The position numbers and the translations under genes are program-made. A stretch of 64,000 bases of DNA, taken from positions 35,812-99,811 of the forward strand of contig NZ_JAHLDU010000017.1 in NCBI RefSeq assembly GCF_018861905.1, in the 5' to 3' direction. This DNA comes from Clostridium sp. DSM 17811. GTDB taxonomy: Bacteria; Bacillota; Clostridia; Clostridiales; Clostridiaceae. Under the pieces are notes generated by a model. It made no database searches. It was not told where the DNA came from and was given only the letters and a program-made list of their open reading frames with translations. Positions 19,623-27,523 of the stretch are shown piece by piece; within the stretch, counting starts at the first letter, position 1; each line of letters begins with the position of its first letter.

Positions 19623-19792
19623 TATATTTGCATGATGGTTTGTGGATAGTAGAAGACTATGATAGTATATAAATGAATGAGAAACTAACGTATCTTCTGC
19701 GAAGCTGTTGCAGCAACGCAGTTGATGATTTAAAAATGAAATCTAGAAGGAATTATATACTAGAAACAATAACGAATGGAGGAAATGAAATT

Positions 19793-20134
19793 ATGGCCGA
19801 TTTGCCAAATTGCCCAAAATGTAATTCAGAATACACATACGAGGATAGAAATCTTTTGGTTTGCCCGGAATGTGCAAATGAGTGGACTTTAGGATCAGAA
19901 ACTGAAAATAGTGAAGAGAAAAAAATTATCAAAGATGCAAATGGGAATGTATTAAACAATGGTGATTCTGTAACACTAATTAAAGATCTTAAAGTAAAGG
20001 GAAGTCCAACATCTTTAAAAAAAGGTACAAAAGTAAAAAACATTCGTTTGGTTGATGGAGATCATAATATTGATTGTAAAATTGATGGTTTTGGAGCCAT
20101 GGAATTAAAATCTGAATTTGTTAAAAAAATATAG
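19793..20134 (+). CDS. PhnA/YjdM family zinc-ribbon protein
   Basis: Protein of 113 residues that reads through as the PhnA (YjdM) family, once linked by name to alkylphosphonate use but of uncertain function. Residues 1-35 are a zinc ribbon ([15 protein letters not shown] and [10 protein letters not shown]) and the rest is the SH3-like C-terminal domain ([20 protein letters not shown]). The ATG at 19793 follows a GGAGG site; an in-frame start 120 bases upstream would add 40 residues of no family character. It stands alone, with 40 bases to the next gene. Confidence 0.9.
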   Translation: MADLPNCPKCNSEYTYEDRNLLVCPECANEWTLGSETENSEEKKIIKDANGNVLNNGDSVTLIKDLKVKGSPTSLKKGTKVKNIRLVDGDHNIDCKIDGFGAMELKSEFVKKI

Positions 20135-20174
20135 ATAATATTTTACAAACAAAAAATAGATGGAGATGATTTAA

Positions 20175-21119
20175 TTGGTTGATTTAGCACTTCTAGGATG
20201 TGGAGGAGGGATGCCAATTCCAGAAAGATATTTATCTTCACTTCTAATAAGTTATAAAGGAAGAAAAATATTAATGGACTGTGGAGAAGGCACTCAAGTA
20301 TCTATGAAAATGCTTGGGTGGGGATTTAAATCAATAGATGTGATTTGTTTAACCCATGGACATGCAGATCATATTGTTGGACTTCCCGGTTTGCTTTTAA
20401 CAATTGGTAACAGTGGCAGAACGCTTCCAATTACTATAATTGGGCCTATAGGTATTACGGCTATGGTTAAAGGGTTAATGGTTATAGCCCCTTATCTTCC
20501 TTATGAAATTAATATCTTAGAAAATCCACAAGAACCTGTGAAGATAAAAGCTCCGTTAAATTCTACAGAAACTACAGTAGGAGAATTTAATGACTTGATA
20601 ATTTCAACACTGGAACTTGAGCATTCAACTAATTGTTTAGGTTATAGCCTCTATTTTAATAGAAAACCAAAATTTGATGTTAAAAGTGCAATTGAAAATG
20701 AAATACCAAAAGAATTTTGGAATAGACTCCAGAAAAATGAGATTATAACGGACCATGGAAAAACATATTTGCCAAAGTTGGTTTTTGGAGCTGAAAGAGT
20801 AGGAATAAAGATTAGTTTTATAACGGATACAAGACCAATTTCTAAAATAAAAGCATTTATTAATGGAAGCGACTTGTTTGTATGTGAGGGAACTTATGGT
20901 GATGAAAATGATATTGAAAAAGCTACACGAAATAAACATATGACCTTTTGCGAGGCAGCCAAGCTTGCTGTAGGCGGAGAAGTACAAGAGCTTTTATTAA
21001 CACATTTTAGTCCTTCAATGCTGAGCCCAGAAGAGTATAAGGATAGAGCAGAAGTTATTTTTAAAAACACTATTATTGGTACGGATAGAAAGATAAAGAC
21101 TCTTTCTTTTAAAGATTAG
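20175..21119 (+). CDS. rnz: Ribonuclease Z (tRNA 3' endonuclease)
   Basis: Metallo-beta-lactamase fold nuclease of 314 residues that trims tRNA 3' trailers. The zinc motif is LTHGHADHIVGLPGLL, close to the family HLHGDH but with Thr-His-Gly-His-Ala-Asp-His. Further ligands are in LELEHS (His), FITDTRP (Asp) and LTHFSP (His). LGCGGGMPIPERYLSS at the N-terminus is the usual first strand. Start is a TTG at 20175 with GGAGATG upstream at 20162-20168; no ATG exists near. The variation in the first motif makes a wider RNase Z-like hydrolase possible. Confidence 0.85.
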   Translation: MVDLALLGCGGGMPIPERYLSSLLISYKGRKILMDCGEGTQVSMKMLGWGFKSIDVICLTHGHADHIVGLPGLLLTIGNSGRTLPITIIGPIGITAMVKGLMVIAPYLPYEINILENPQEPVKIKAPLNSTETTVGEFNDLIISTLELEHSTNCLGYSLYFNRKPKFDVKSAIENEIPKEFWNRLQKNEIITDHGKTYLPKLVFGAERVGIKISFITDTRPISKIKAFINGSDLFVCEGTYGDENDIEKATRNKHMTFCEAAKLAVGGEVQELLLTHFSPSMLSPEEYKDRAEVIFKNTIIGTDRKIKTLSFKD

Positions 21120-21134
21120 AAAAATTTTTTTTAT

Positions 21135-21166
21135 AAAACCACTACGTATGGGAGTAGTGGTTTTTG
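21135..21166 (+). terminator. Rho-independent terminator after rnz
   Basis: AAAACCACTAC (21135-21145) pairs perfectly with GTAGTGGTTTT (21154-21164), 8-base loop, short T run. Confidence 0.88.
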
Positions 21167-21342
21167 ATATTTCCTAGGAAATTTAAAGGGTAATTGTAGA
21201 ATGATATTGAAGTATGTAAGCAGAGTGTTTTGCTAAAAAATGTGATAAGATAGTAAAGTTAAATTTTTAGGGTTATTTAAGACAATATTTGAATACTATA
21301 AATAGGAGCGATTAGTTAAATTATTAAGGGGAGGGTAAAAAC

Positions 21343-21999
21343 ATGCCACAACAAAGTAGTGATTTAAAACGTAGGGCAAGGGAACAGTTAAATGGTAAAT
21401 GGCTTCAAGCTGGGATCGTGTGTTTTATTGCTTGGTTAGTTACAATGTCATTTTCAGGGGGGAATGTTGTACATTCCTTTCAAAATATTTGGCAGAATGA
21501 AGAATTGGTTAGAGTTCCAATGACGTACTCATCCAATGGCTTTGGTAGTTTGGTAAGTTTTGTTTTGTCTGGACCAATAACTCTTGGTGTATCAGTTTAT
21601 TTTCTTAAGCTTATACGGAATGAGGGGCCAGTTATTGAAAATATGTTTAGTGGTTTTAAATTTTTTGTGAAATCATTTGTTCTAAATTTTCTTATTGGGC
21701 TTTTCACAATTTTATGGATGTTACTTCTTATCATTCCAGGAATTATTGCTTCGCTAGGATATTCAATGTCATACTATATTATGATGGATAATCCTGAACT
21801 AAGTGCCTCGGAATCATTAGACCGAAGTAAACGCATGATGGTTGGCTTCAAATTTAAACTGTTTAGTTTATGGTGTAGTTATATAGGCTGGTTCATATTA
21901 GGAATAATAACTTTTGGTATAGGATTTTTATGGATTAGGCCTTACTATGAAGCTGCTATAGCTAACTTTTACCAGGATATAAGATTTAATATAATTTAA
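21343..21999 (+). CDS. DUF975 family integral membrane protein
   Basis: Membrane protein of 218 residues in the DUF975 family, recognised by the opening SSDLKRRAREQLNGKW, the central LLIIPGIIASLGYSMSYYI and SASESLDRSKRMMVG. It has about five hydrophobic segments. Function is unknown. Ribosome site GGGGAGGG at 21327-21334. It stands alone between terminators. Confidence 0.85.
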   Translation: MPQQSSDLKRRAREQLNGKWLQAGIVCFIAWLVTMSFSGGNVVHSFQNIWQNEELVRVPMTYSSNGFGSLVSFVLSGPITLGVSVYFLKLIRNEGPVIENMFSGFKFFVKSFVLNFLIGLFTILWMLLLIIPGIIASLGYSMSYYIMMDNPELSASESLDRSKRMMVGFKFKLFSLWCSYIGWFILGIITFGIGFLWIRPYYEAAIANFYQDIRFNII

Positions 22000-22103
22000 A
22001 CTTTTATATCCTAAAAAAAACAGAGGGATATTATTCAGTCCTTTGTAGAACATTAGATGTAGTATTTTTAAAATACTATATTATGGTCTAGGGAGGAATA
22101 AAA

Positions 22104-22358
22104 ATGTCAAATAAAAATAAAATTTATGAAATAACAATCAGTGAAGATGGTCTAGAAAACTATAAAGGTCAAGATATTAGTGCAAAGGATATGGCTGAAG
22201 ATTTAGGAATTGATAGCGTAATGACCGATTTTCAATGGGATGAAGATTTCAAAAAAGGTGTAATTCTTACAGGAAGGATTTTAGACAGTATATCTGTAGA
22301 AGATGCTTTTGAGGAATTGGAAAGCGCTGAGTTTATTGAGGATGTAGTGGAAAGCTAA
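22104..22358 (+). CDS. Small acidic protein, unknown
   Basis: Product of 84 residues, not recognised. It is acidic (many Asp and Glu, for example DEDFKK and EDAFEELESAEFIEDVVES), has no cysteine and no membrane segment, and looks like a compact alpha/beta domain. Strong GGGAGGA ribosome site at 22091-22097. It has its own downstream hairpin, so it is a single-gene unit. Confidence 0.7.
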   Translation: MSNKNKIYEITISEDGLENYKGQDISAKDMAEDLGIDSVMTDFQWDEDFKKGVILTGRILDSISVEDAFEELESAEFIEDVVES

Positions 22359-22416
22359 AGATTTTATACTATAGCAATAGAAATTGTTGATATTATGAAA
22401 GATAATAGTTACAAAA

Positions 22417-22446
22417 ACAACTTGATAAATATCAAGTTGTATTTTG
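22417..22446 (+). terminator. Probable terminator after the small acidic gene
   Basis: ACAACTTGAT (22417-22426) pairs with ATCAAGTTGT (22431-22440), 4-base loop. The T run after it is short (ATTTTG), so strength is uncertain. Confidence 0.65.
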
Positions 22447-22521
22447 TTGTAATATTATTCTCCTTCTGAAATGTCGTTAAACAAAGTGGCATAAATTGAT
22501 GGTAATGAAGGGAGAATTATA

Positions 22522-23034
22522 ATGAAAATTGAAATTAGACAAGCAGTGATTGGAGATTTAGACGCGATAACGAAAGTGGAATCAAGCTGTTTTCCAAAGG
22601 CGGAAGCAGCTACAAGAATATCTTTAGGAGAACGTATTCATACATTCTCAGAAAACTTTTTCGTAGCAGAAGTAGACGGGGAAATTATTGGGTTTGTAAA
22701 TGGCTGCGTTATCAATGGAACTGTTATCTATGATGAGCTCTACGAGAATGCTACACTACATAACCCAAATGGAGATTATCAGACTATTTTTGGACTAGAT
22801 GTAGTACCAAAGTATCGTAATCAAGGAATTGCAGCACAACTTATGAATTATATGATAGAAGTATCAAAGGTAGCGGGCCTAAAAGGGGTTATTTTAACGT
22901 GCAAGGAGAGGCTTATTCATTATTATGCGAAATTTGGATATAAAAATATGGGTGTATCTGAATCAGTACATGGTGGCGCGAAATGGTATGACATGGTTTT
23001 AACATTAGACGCTAACTGTAAGTTATCAAATTAG
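22522..23034 (+). CDS. GNAT family N-acetyltransferase
   Basis: Acetyl-CoA-dependent acetyltransferase of 170 residues. The acetyl-CoA loop is GLDVVPKYRNQGIAAQLM (near residues 92-110), preceded by the strand FFVAEVDGEIIGFVNG and followed by CKERLIHYYAKFGYKNMG. The arrangement resembles the small arylalkylamine-type GNAT enzymes, but the substrate cannot be told. Ribosome site GGGAG at 22510-22514; terminator at 23072. Confidence 0.9.
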   Translation: MKIEIRQAVIGDLDAITKVESSCFPKAEAATRISLGERIHTFSENFFVAEVDGEIIGFVNGCVINGTVIYDELYENATLHNPNGDYQTIFGLDVVPKYRNQGIAAQLMNYMIEVSKVAGLKGVILTCKERLIHYYAKFGYKNMGVSESVHGGAKWYDMVLTLDANCKLSN

Positions 23035-23071
23035 CAATACAAATGCACTGAGTACATTAATGAGTACATAT

Positions 23072-23116
23072 AAAATAACATGTAGTTATGTAAATAATAA
23101 CTACATGTTATTTTTA
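23072..23116. terminator. Strong terminator hairpin after the GNAT gene
   Basis: AAAATAACATGTAGTTA (23072-23088) pairs perfectly with its complement at 23098-23114, followed by T's. Symmetric enough to serve the convergent lipoprotein gene too. Confidence 0.9.
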
Positions 23117-23151
23117 TGTTTAGGAGATGTTTGTAGGGTGTAAATCATTTT

Positions 23152-23880
23152 TTACTTAGTGAATAGGTTAGCAGTTAGCTTAATATTGGTTATATATATG
23201 TCTGTCAATCCCTCAAAACCCGAATCTGTTCCTATAATTAACCAAGCTTCTCCCTTGGCATTTGTAGTTACATCAATTTTATTTTGAAAATTTTTATATT
23301 CGTAGGTATCATCTGTAGAGTTTATTTTTTCTATATTTCCTAAAACTTGCATTTCTTTTCCACCATTTGCTTGAATTCCTTTATCAACATTTATAGTTTT
23401 CATGCCATTTATGTTTTCAACAAGAGGTGCTTTGTTTATAATCCCTGCTTTCACATATACACTTGCTCCTGGTGAGCCACCAACACCAATTCCACCACCA
23501 GCAATATTTGTAGCTATATCAAAACTAAGAAGTACTGTGTATTTTGTATTTGGACGTAATCCATCCTTAACATTAAATTTTTTAGAAACATACATAAATA
23601 AATCATCACTTCGATTATGACCCTTTAACATAAGGCCTTTATCAAGTTTATCTTTAATTGGTACACTTGCTTGTTTAAAAGCCAAGGTATAAATAAATGG
23701 ATTATAATCAATAGGGAGATCTGCAAATCCACCTTCGAAACCCTCTTCATCTTTGGTAAAAGTAAATGTTCTAGTATAACTTGCACTGTTAACAGGTACA
23801 CCATTATAATATTGAACACAACCACTTAACACTAAAACTGGTAAAAGGGCAACAAATAAAGTTAAAATTATTTTTTTCAT
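23152..23880 (-). CDS. Putative lipoprotein, unknown function
   Basis: Product of 242 residues with a clear lipoprotein signal: hydrophobic stretch then VLSGC, with Cys21 as the modified residue. The mature part is mostly beta, with a Gly-rich stretch (NIAGGGIGVGGSPGAS) near the middle and DSGFEGLTDIYITNIKL at the C-terminus. I do not recognise the family. Ribosome site AAAGGGGA upstream of the ATG at 23880. It stands alone on the minus strand and faces the GNAT gene. Confidence 0.75.
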   Translation of the reverse strand: MKKIILTLFVALLPVLVLSGCVQYYNGVPVNSASYTRTFTFTKDEEGFEGGFADLPIDYNPFIYTLAFKQASVPIKDKLDKGLMLKGHNRSDDLFMYVSKKFNVKDGLRPNTKYTVLLSFDIATNIAGGGIGVGGSPGASVYVKAGIINKAPLVENINGMKTINVDKGIQANGGKEMQVLGNIEKINSTDDTYEYKNFQNKIDVTTNAKGEAWLIIGTDSGFEGLTDIYITNIKLTANLFTK

Positions 23881-24156
23881 AATATCCCCTTTTATTCTAT
23901 ATTCTTTGATTTACTTTTGAAACCTAAATGAAAAACCACATAATATAATTATATATGAGATTTTAGCCTAATACAATATAGTTGAAATTATAAAATTATA
24001 CAGAATGGTGGAGTTATATTATCAATTTAATCTCTTATTTTCAATAATTAAGAGCACTTATATCTATTATCGAATATAATATAATCTTTAGGGAATGTAA
24101 ATATAAGAGGTATTAAAGAGATTGTATATAAGCAATGTTATGAGGAGTGATTACAA

Positions 24157-25302
24157 ATTAAAGAGGCAATTGATTTTCTAAAAGATCTTTTAAGAATTAA
24201 CAGTATCAATCCACCTGGTAATGAGATAATGGTAGCTATGGCTATTGCAAAGCAGTTAAGGGAAAGTGGTATTGAATCCAAAATACAGTCTGTTGGTGAC
24301 AACCGTGCCAATTTGATTGCTAGGATAAAGGGAACAGGACATAAAAAAAGTTTAGTTTTTTGCGGTCATATGGATACTGTGTCAGTGGGAGAAATCCCAT
24401 GGGAACATGAACCATTTGGAGCTGAAGAAATTGATGATCGAATTTATGGACGTGGATCCTCTGACATGAAAGGTGGTTTAGCCGCTTTAATTATGGCTAT
24501 GATTGAAGTTTCTAAATCAGGAGTAACACTGGAAGGGGACCTGGTTTTTGCAGCGACTGCAGGAGAAGAGGTTGATTGTATAGGTGCAAACACTATGGTA
24601 GCGGATGGAAGCTTAAATGGTGCTGGAGCTATGGTCATAGCTGAGCCTAGTGATGGTGAAATTTTTGTTGCCCACAAAGGTGCCTTGTGGCTAGAGATAA
24701 TTTCATATGGTAAAACTGCTCATGGGTCAATGCCTGAACATGGAATTAATGCAATTGATAACATGAACTATTTTATAAATGCTTTGCATGATAAGTTTAA
24801 ATTCAAATATAAGGAGGATAGCCTACTTGGGGGTCCAACTTTAAATATTGCTACTATTTCTGGTGGCGTCCAAGTCAATGTAGTGCCTGATATGTGCAAA
24901 TTGCAAATTGACATTCGTACTGTTCCGGGTCAAAATCATCAGGAAATTCTATCAGATATTAAGGCATTATTAGCAGAAATTGAGTCAAGTTCTAAAGCTA
25001 AATTTGATATTAAAGTTTTCAATGATAAAGTGGCATTAAAAAACAAATCAGATGATCAATTTATTAAGTTAACACTAGATACAGCAACAGAATTGTTTGG
25101 AAGTGAATATAAAGCCAAAGGTGTAACTTATTGTACAGATGCATCCATATTTGTTCCGAGTTTTAATAATAATTTATCCGTTATTATTTGTGGACCTGGC
25201 GAAGAAACGCAAGCTCATAAGCCAAACGAATATGTAAAAATAAGTAAATACATTAATTCTATTAAATTATACAAGGAAATAGCATTACGATATTTAAAAT
25301 AA
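24157..25302 (+). CDS. M20 family amidohydrolase (ArgE/DapE type), apparent ATT start
   Basis: Zinc-dependent deacylase/peptidase of about 381 residues. Metal sites: CGHMDTV (His), GSSDMKGG (bridging Asp), TAGEEVD (catalytic and metal Glu) and the C-terminal AHKPNEY (His). The lid domain begins near HKGALWLEI. Family members start with about two dozen residues like EAIDFLKDLLRINSINPPGN; this stretch is present, but lies before the first ATG (24229). In frame it begins just after a TGA at 24148, leaving ATT at 24157 as the likely start, 9 bases after GAGGAG. Substrate (acetyl-ornithine, succinyl-DAP or a peptide) is not clear. Confidence 0.87.
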   Translation: MKEAIDFLKDLLRINSINPPGNEIMVAMAIAKQLRESGIESKIQSVGDNRANLIARIKGTGHKKSLVFCGHMDTVSVGEIPWEHEPFGAEEIDDRIYGRGSSDMKGGLAALIMAMIEVSKSGVTLEGDLVFAATAGEEVDCIGANTMVADGSLNGAGAMVIAEPSDGEIFVAHKGALWLEIISYGKTAHGSMPEHGINAIDNMNYFINALHDKFKFKYKEDSLLGGPTLNIATISGGVQVNVVPDMCKLQIDIRTVPGQNHQEILSDIKALLAEIESSSKAKFDIKVFNDKVALKNKSDDQFIKLTLDTATELFGSEYKAKGVTYCTDASIFVPSFNNNLSVIICGPGEETQAHKPNEYVKISKYINSIKLYKEIALRYLK

Positions 25303-25337
25303 TAATAAATGAATATACTTATTATATAAAATTTTAA

Positions 25338-25400
25338 AATACCCAGAAAACCATGGAACAATATCAAAAATATTGTAATGGCGTCGCTGGGTATTATTTA
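25338..25400 (+). terminator. Terminator after the M20 gene
   Basis: AATACCCAG (25338-25346) pairs with CTGGGTATT (25387-25395), enclosing a second hairpin (ACAATAT/AATATTGT), then a T-rich run. Confidence 0.75.
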
Positions 25401-25512
25401 TTTTATTTATAAAACACATTTTTTTTGTAAAAAGGTAGAAATACATACTAAATATTAGTATAATAGAAATAAATTAAATTAAATGTAAAAATTCTGAATG
25501 TGAGGAATATAT

Positions 25513-26049
25513 ATGATTGAACCAATACTTTTAGCACTTATTTTTGCAAAGATAAAAGGTTACAAAATAAGACTACTTTTTAAGAACTGGGCGATATACC
25601 CTGTATTAACATTTGTACTATTGTATGTAATTTCAGAGGTTATGATATTTAATGATAACTATACATTTATCAAGTATACTAGTGTTTTTCATTATTTTTA
25701 TCTTTTAACATTTATAATTTTGATTATCAAATATAAACTTAATATTAGTGCAATTATAGGGTCGATATTTATTATTATTGGAAGTATCTTAAATAATATT
25801 GTTATAGCAGCTAATAATGGGAAAATGCCTGTATTTCCAACATTATCATACTTAACTGGTTATGTAAAATCTGATTCTTTTATGAAGGTTAAGGATATAC
25901 ACATTTTAGGAAGTGGAGTTACTAAATTGAAGTGTTTAACAGATATAATTGATGTAGGTTATTGTATTATGAGTATTGGCGACATATGTATAAGAGTTTT
26001 TGTTTTTATAATTCTATTTAATACTATAAAAGTCATTAACAAAACATAA
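25513..26049 (+). CDS. DUF5317-like membrane protein
   Basis: Protein of 178 residues with about five hydrophobic segments. The conserved-looking parts are ANNGKMPVFPTLSYLTG, then DIHILGSGVTKLKCLTDII and YCIMSIGDICIRVFVFIIL near the end, which fit the DUF5317 family of uncharacterised clostridial membrane proteins. Weak GAGGA site at 25502-25506. A gap of 143 bases separates it from the AgrC-like gene, so a shared function with the agr genes is possible but not shown. Confidence 0.7.
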   Translation: MIEPILLALIFAKIKGYKIRLLFKNWAIYPVLTFVLLYVISEVMIFNDNYTFIKYTSVFHYFYLLTFIILIIKYKLNISAIIGSIFIIIGSILNNIVIAANNGKMPVFPTLSYLTGYVKSDSFMKVKDIHILGSGVTKLKCLTDIIDVGYCIMSIGDICIRVFVFIILFNTIKVINKT

Positions 26050-26192
26050 GTAATAGAAGATGGAACTTTGATTTAATAGTATATAAAATTAATTGAACTA
26101 TATTAATAAATATATCCTATTTTGTAATATTAATGATATAATTATTAACATATACAAAAATATACATAGGGTTGTTAGGAGAGAAACAAAAG

Positions 26193-26678
26193 ATGTTAAG
26201 ATTGACGTTATTATATGTATTCTTAAGAATTCTGCCGGAGGAGTTTTTAGTTATTTTTGCAGTTCATGTATTTTCTAAAACTGTTATTAATGTAAAAAAA
26301 TATATAATATCAAGTATATTTTTTATTATTGCAGTTTATTTAATAAGGTTATTACCAATTCAATATGGGATACATACTATTATTGCTGTTGTAGTAGTTA
26401 TTGTATTAACAATTAATATAAATAAGATAAGTATAATTAAGTCCATACAAGCTAGTATTATGACAATAATTCTCGAGTTCGTCTGTGAAGGAGCGAACGT
26501 TTTTATAATTCAGTATATATTTAAAGCAGATGTGAGGTATGTGTTAAACGATCCTTCATTAAAAATATTATACGGTATTCCATCATTGTTGATTTTTGCT
26601 GCTATAGTATCTATGTATTATGTCTATTTAGTTAAAAATAAAAAGTTGAAGGAGGTTATAGATGGAGAAATTATCTAA
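26193..26678 (+). CDS. AgrC-like membrane sensor domain without kinase
   Basis: Protein of 161 residues, five to six hydrophobic segments. Its opening LYVFLRILPEEFLVIFAVHVFSKT and the stretch LLPIQYGIHTIIAVVVV resemble the receptor domain of GHKL-type AgrC/NatK sensor kinases. The protein ends soon after its last membrane segment (KNKKLKEVIDGEII), with no dimerisation helix, His box or ATPase. Start is the ATG at 26193 behind TTAGGAGAG; an upstream in-frame ATG lacks such a site. It overlaps agrB by 17 bases, so the two are co-translated. Receptor, chaperone or immunity-like role are all open; none is proven. Confidence 0.7.
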   Translation: MLRLTLLYVFLRILPEEFLVIFAVHVFSKTVINVKKYIISSIFFIIAVYLIRLLPIQYGIHTIIAVVVVIVLTININKISIIKSIQASIMTIILEFVCEGANVFIIQYIFKADVRYVLNDPSLKILYGIPSLLIFAAIVSMYYVYLVKNKKLKEVIDGEII

Positions 26679-27315
26679 TAATATTGCTAATAAAGTAGTA
26701 TTAGAATTATCCCTTGATAATGATAATCAGGAAGTAATAGCCTATGGTACTTTTGCTTTAATACAGATGTTTTTTTCTATAATTCTTGTTTTTATATTTG
26801 GATCATTGTTTAATGTAGCTTTTCAAGCTTTAATAATATCATTTACAGCTGCTATTTTTAGAAAATATTCAGGAGGGGTTCATGCAAGTTCACCAGGAAT
26901 TTGCAATTTTATAGGCACAATTGTAAGTGTAGGACAAGCAATATTAATATCACTTTTATTAAATTTTTTAGTTGATTTTAAATTAGTTATAATACTAGAA
27001 GTTGTAATTTTTACTTGGTCTTATTATATAATTTATAAATTAGTTCCGGTGGACAGCGCCTCAAAACCTATAGTAAAACAAGAAAAAAGAAATCGGATGA
27101 AGAAAGTATCTATAATACTTTTAAGTGTTTATTTAGCTATAACAGTATTTCTTATCTTGTTATATATAAGTAGTGGAGAAAAAAAACTTATGTTTTATGT
27201 TTTATGTTTATATTCAGGCATATTATGGCAAACTTTTACTATTACGTCTCCAGGGTACTTATTAGTAGGTAAAGTAGATCACTTTTTATATCATATAATT
27301 AAAAATAGGGGGTAA
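26662..27315 (+). CDS. agrB: AgrB-type membrane endopeptidase
   Basis: Membrane cysteine peptidase that cuts and cyclises the AgrD precursor into a thiolactone autoinducer. 217 residues with about six membrane segments. The catalytic pair is visible in RKYSGGVHASSPGICN: His and Cys seven residues apart, as in Staphylococcus AgrB His77/Cys84. The TSPGYLLVGK motif near the C-terminus fits too. Excellent AAGGAGG ribosome site within the previous gene. Its substrate gene follows after five bases. Confidence 0.94.
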   Translation: MEKLSNNIANKVVLELSLDNDNQEVIAYGTFALIQMFFSIILVFIFGSLFNVAFQALIISFTAAIFRKYSGGVHASSPGICNFIGTIVSVGQAILISLLLNFLVDFKLVIILEVVIFTWSYYIIYKLVPVDSASKPIVKQEKRNRMKKVSIILLSVYLAITVFLILLYISSGEKKLMFYVLCLYSGILWQTFTITSPGYLLVGKVDHFLYHIIKNRG

Positions 27316-27320
27316 ATATT

Positions 27321-27455
27321 ATGAAATTTTTAAAGAAACACCTATTCACTTTAATTGCATTAGCAACAACACTTGCTGCGACTTCTGTGGCATCTTCGGC
27401 ATGTTATTGGGGTGTTTATCAGCCTGAAGAACCAAAATGCCTAAGAGAAAAATAA
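27321..27455 (+). CDS. agrD: AgrD-type autoinducer precursor (44 residues)
   Basis: Short gene that gene finders often miss. An amphipathic leader (MKFLKKHLFTLIALATTLAA) is followed by SVASSA, then Cys28 and CYWGVYQPEEPKCLREK. This is the layout of clostridial AgrD peptides: leader, a core of a cysteine plus four or five mostly aromatic residues, and an acidic-proline tail (QPEEPK). The likely thiolactone ring runs from Cys28 to Tyr33 (CYWGVY); exact ends are inference. A second cysteine (Cys40) lies in the tail. Ribosome site AGGGGG at 27307-27312 overlaps the agrB end. A terminator follows directly. Confidence 0.92.
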   Translation: MKFLKKHLFTLIALATTLAATSVASSACYWGVYQPEEPKCLREK

Positions 27456-27456
27456 T

Positions 27457-27492
27457 AAATAAAAAAGGTCAGTTTACTGACCTTTTTTATTT
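27457..27492 (+). terminator. Terminator after agrD, overlapping the next gene's promoter
   Basis: AAATAAAAAAGGTCAG pairs with CTGACCTTTTTTATTT around a short loop. TATAAT at 27495-27500 follows directly, and a weak -35 (TTTACT, 27473) lies in the loop. Confidence 0.88.
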
Positions 27493-27523
27493 ATTATAAT
27501 GAATTTAATGAGGTAGTGATAAT

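Noticed and set aside
19673..19792. 40 extra N-terminal residues for the PhnA-like protein
   Set aside because: No family similarity; GGAGG directly precedes the ATG at 19793.
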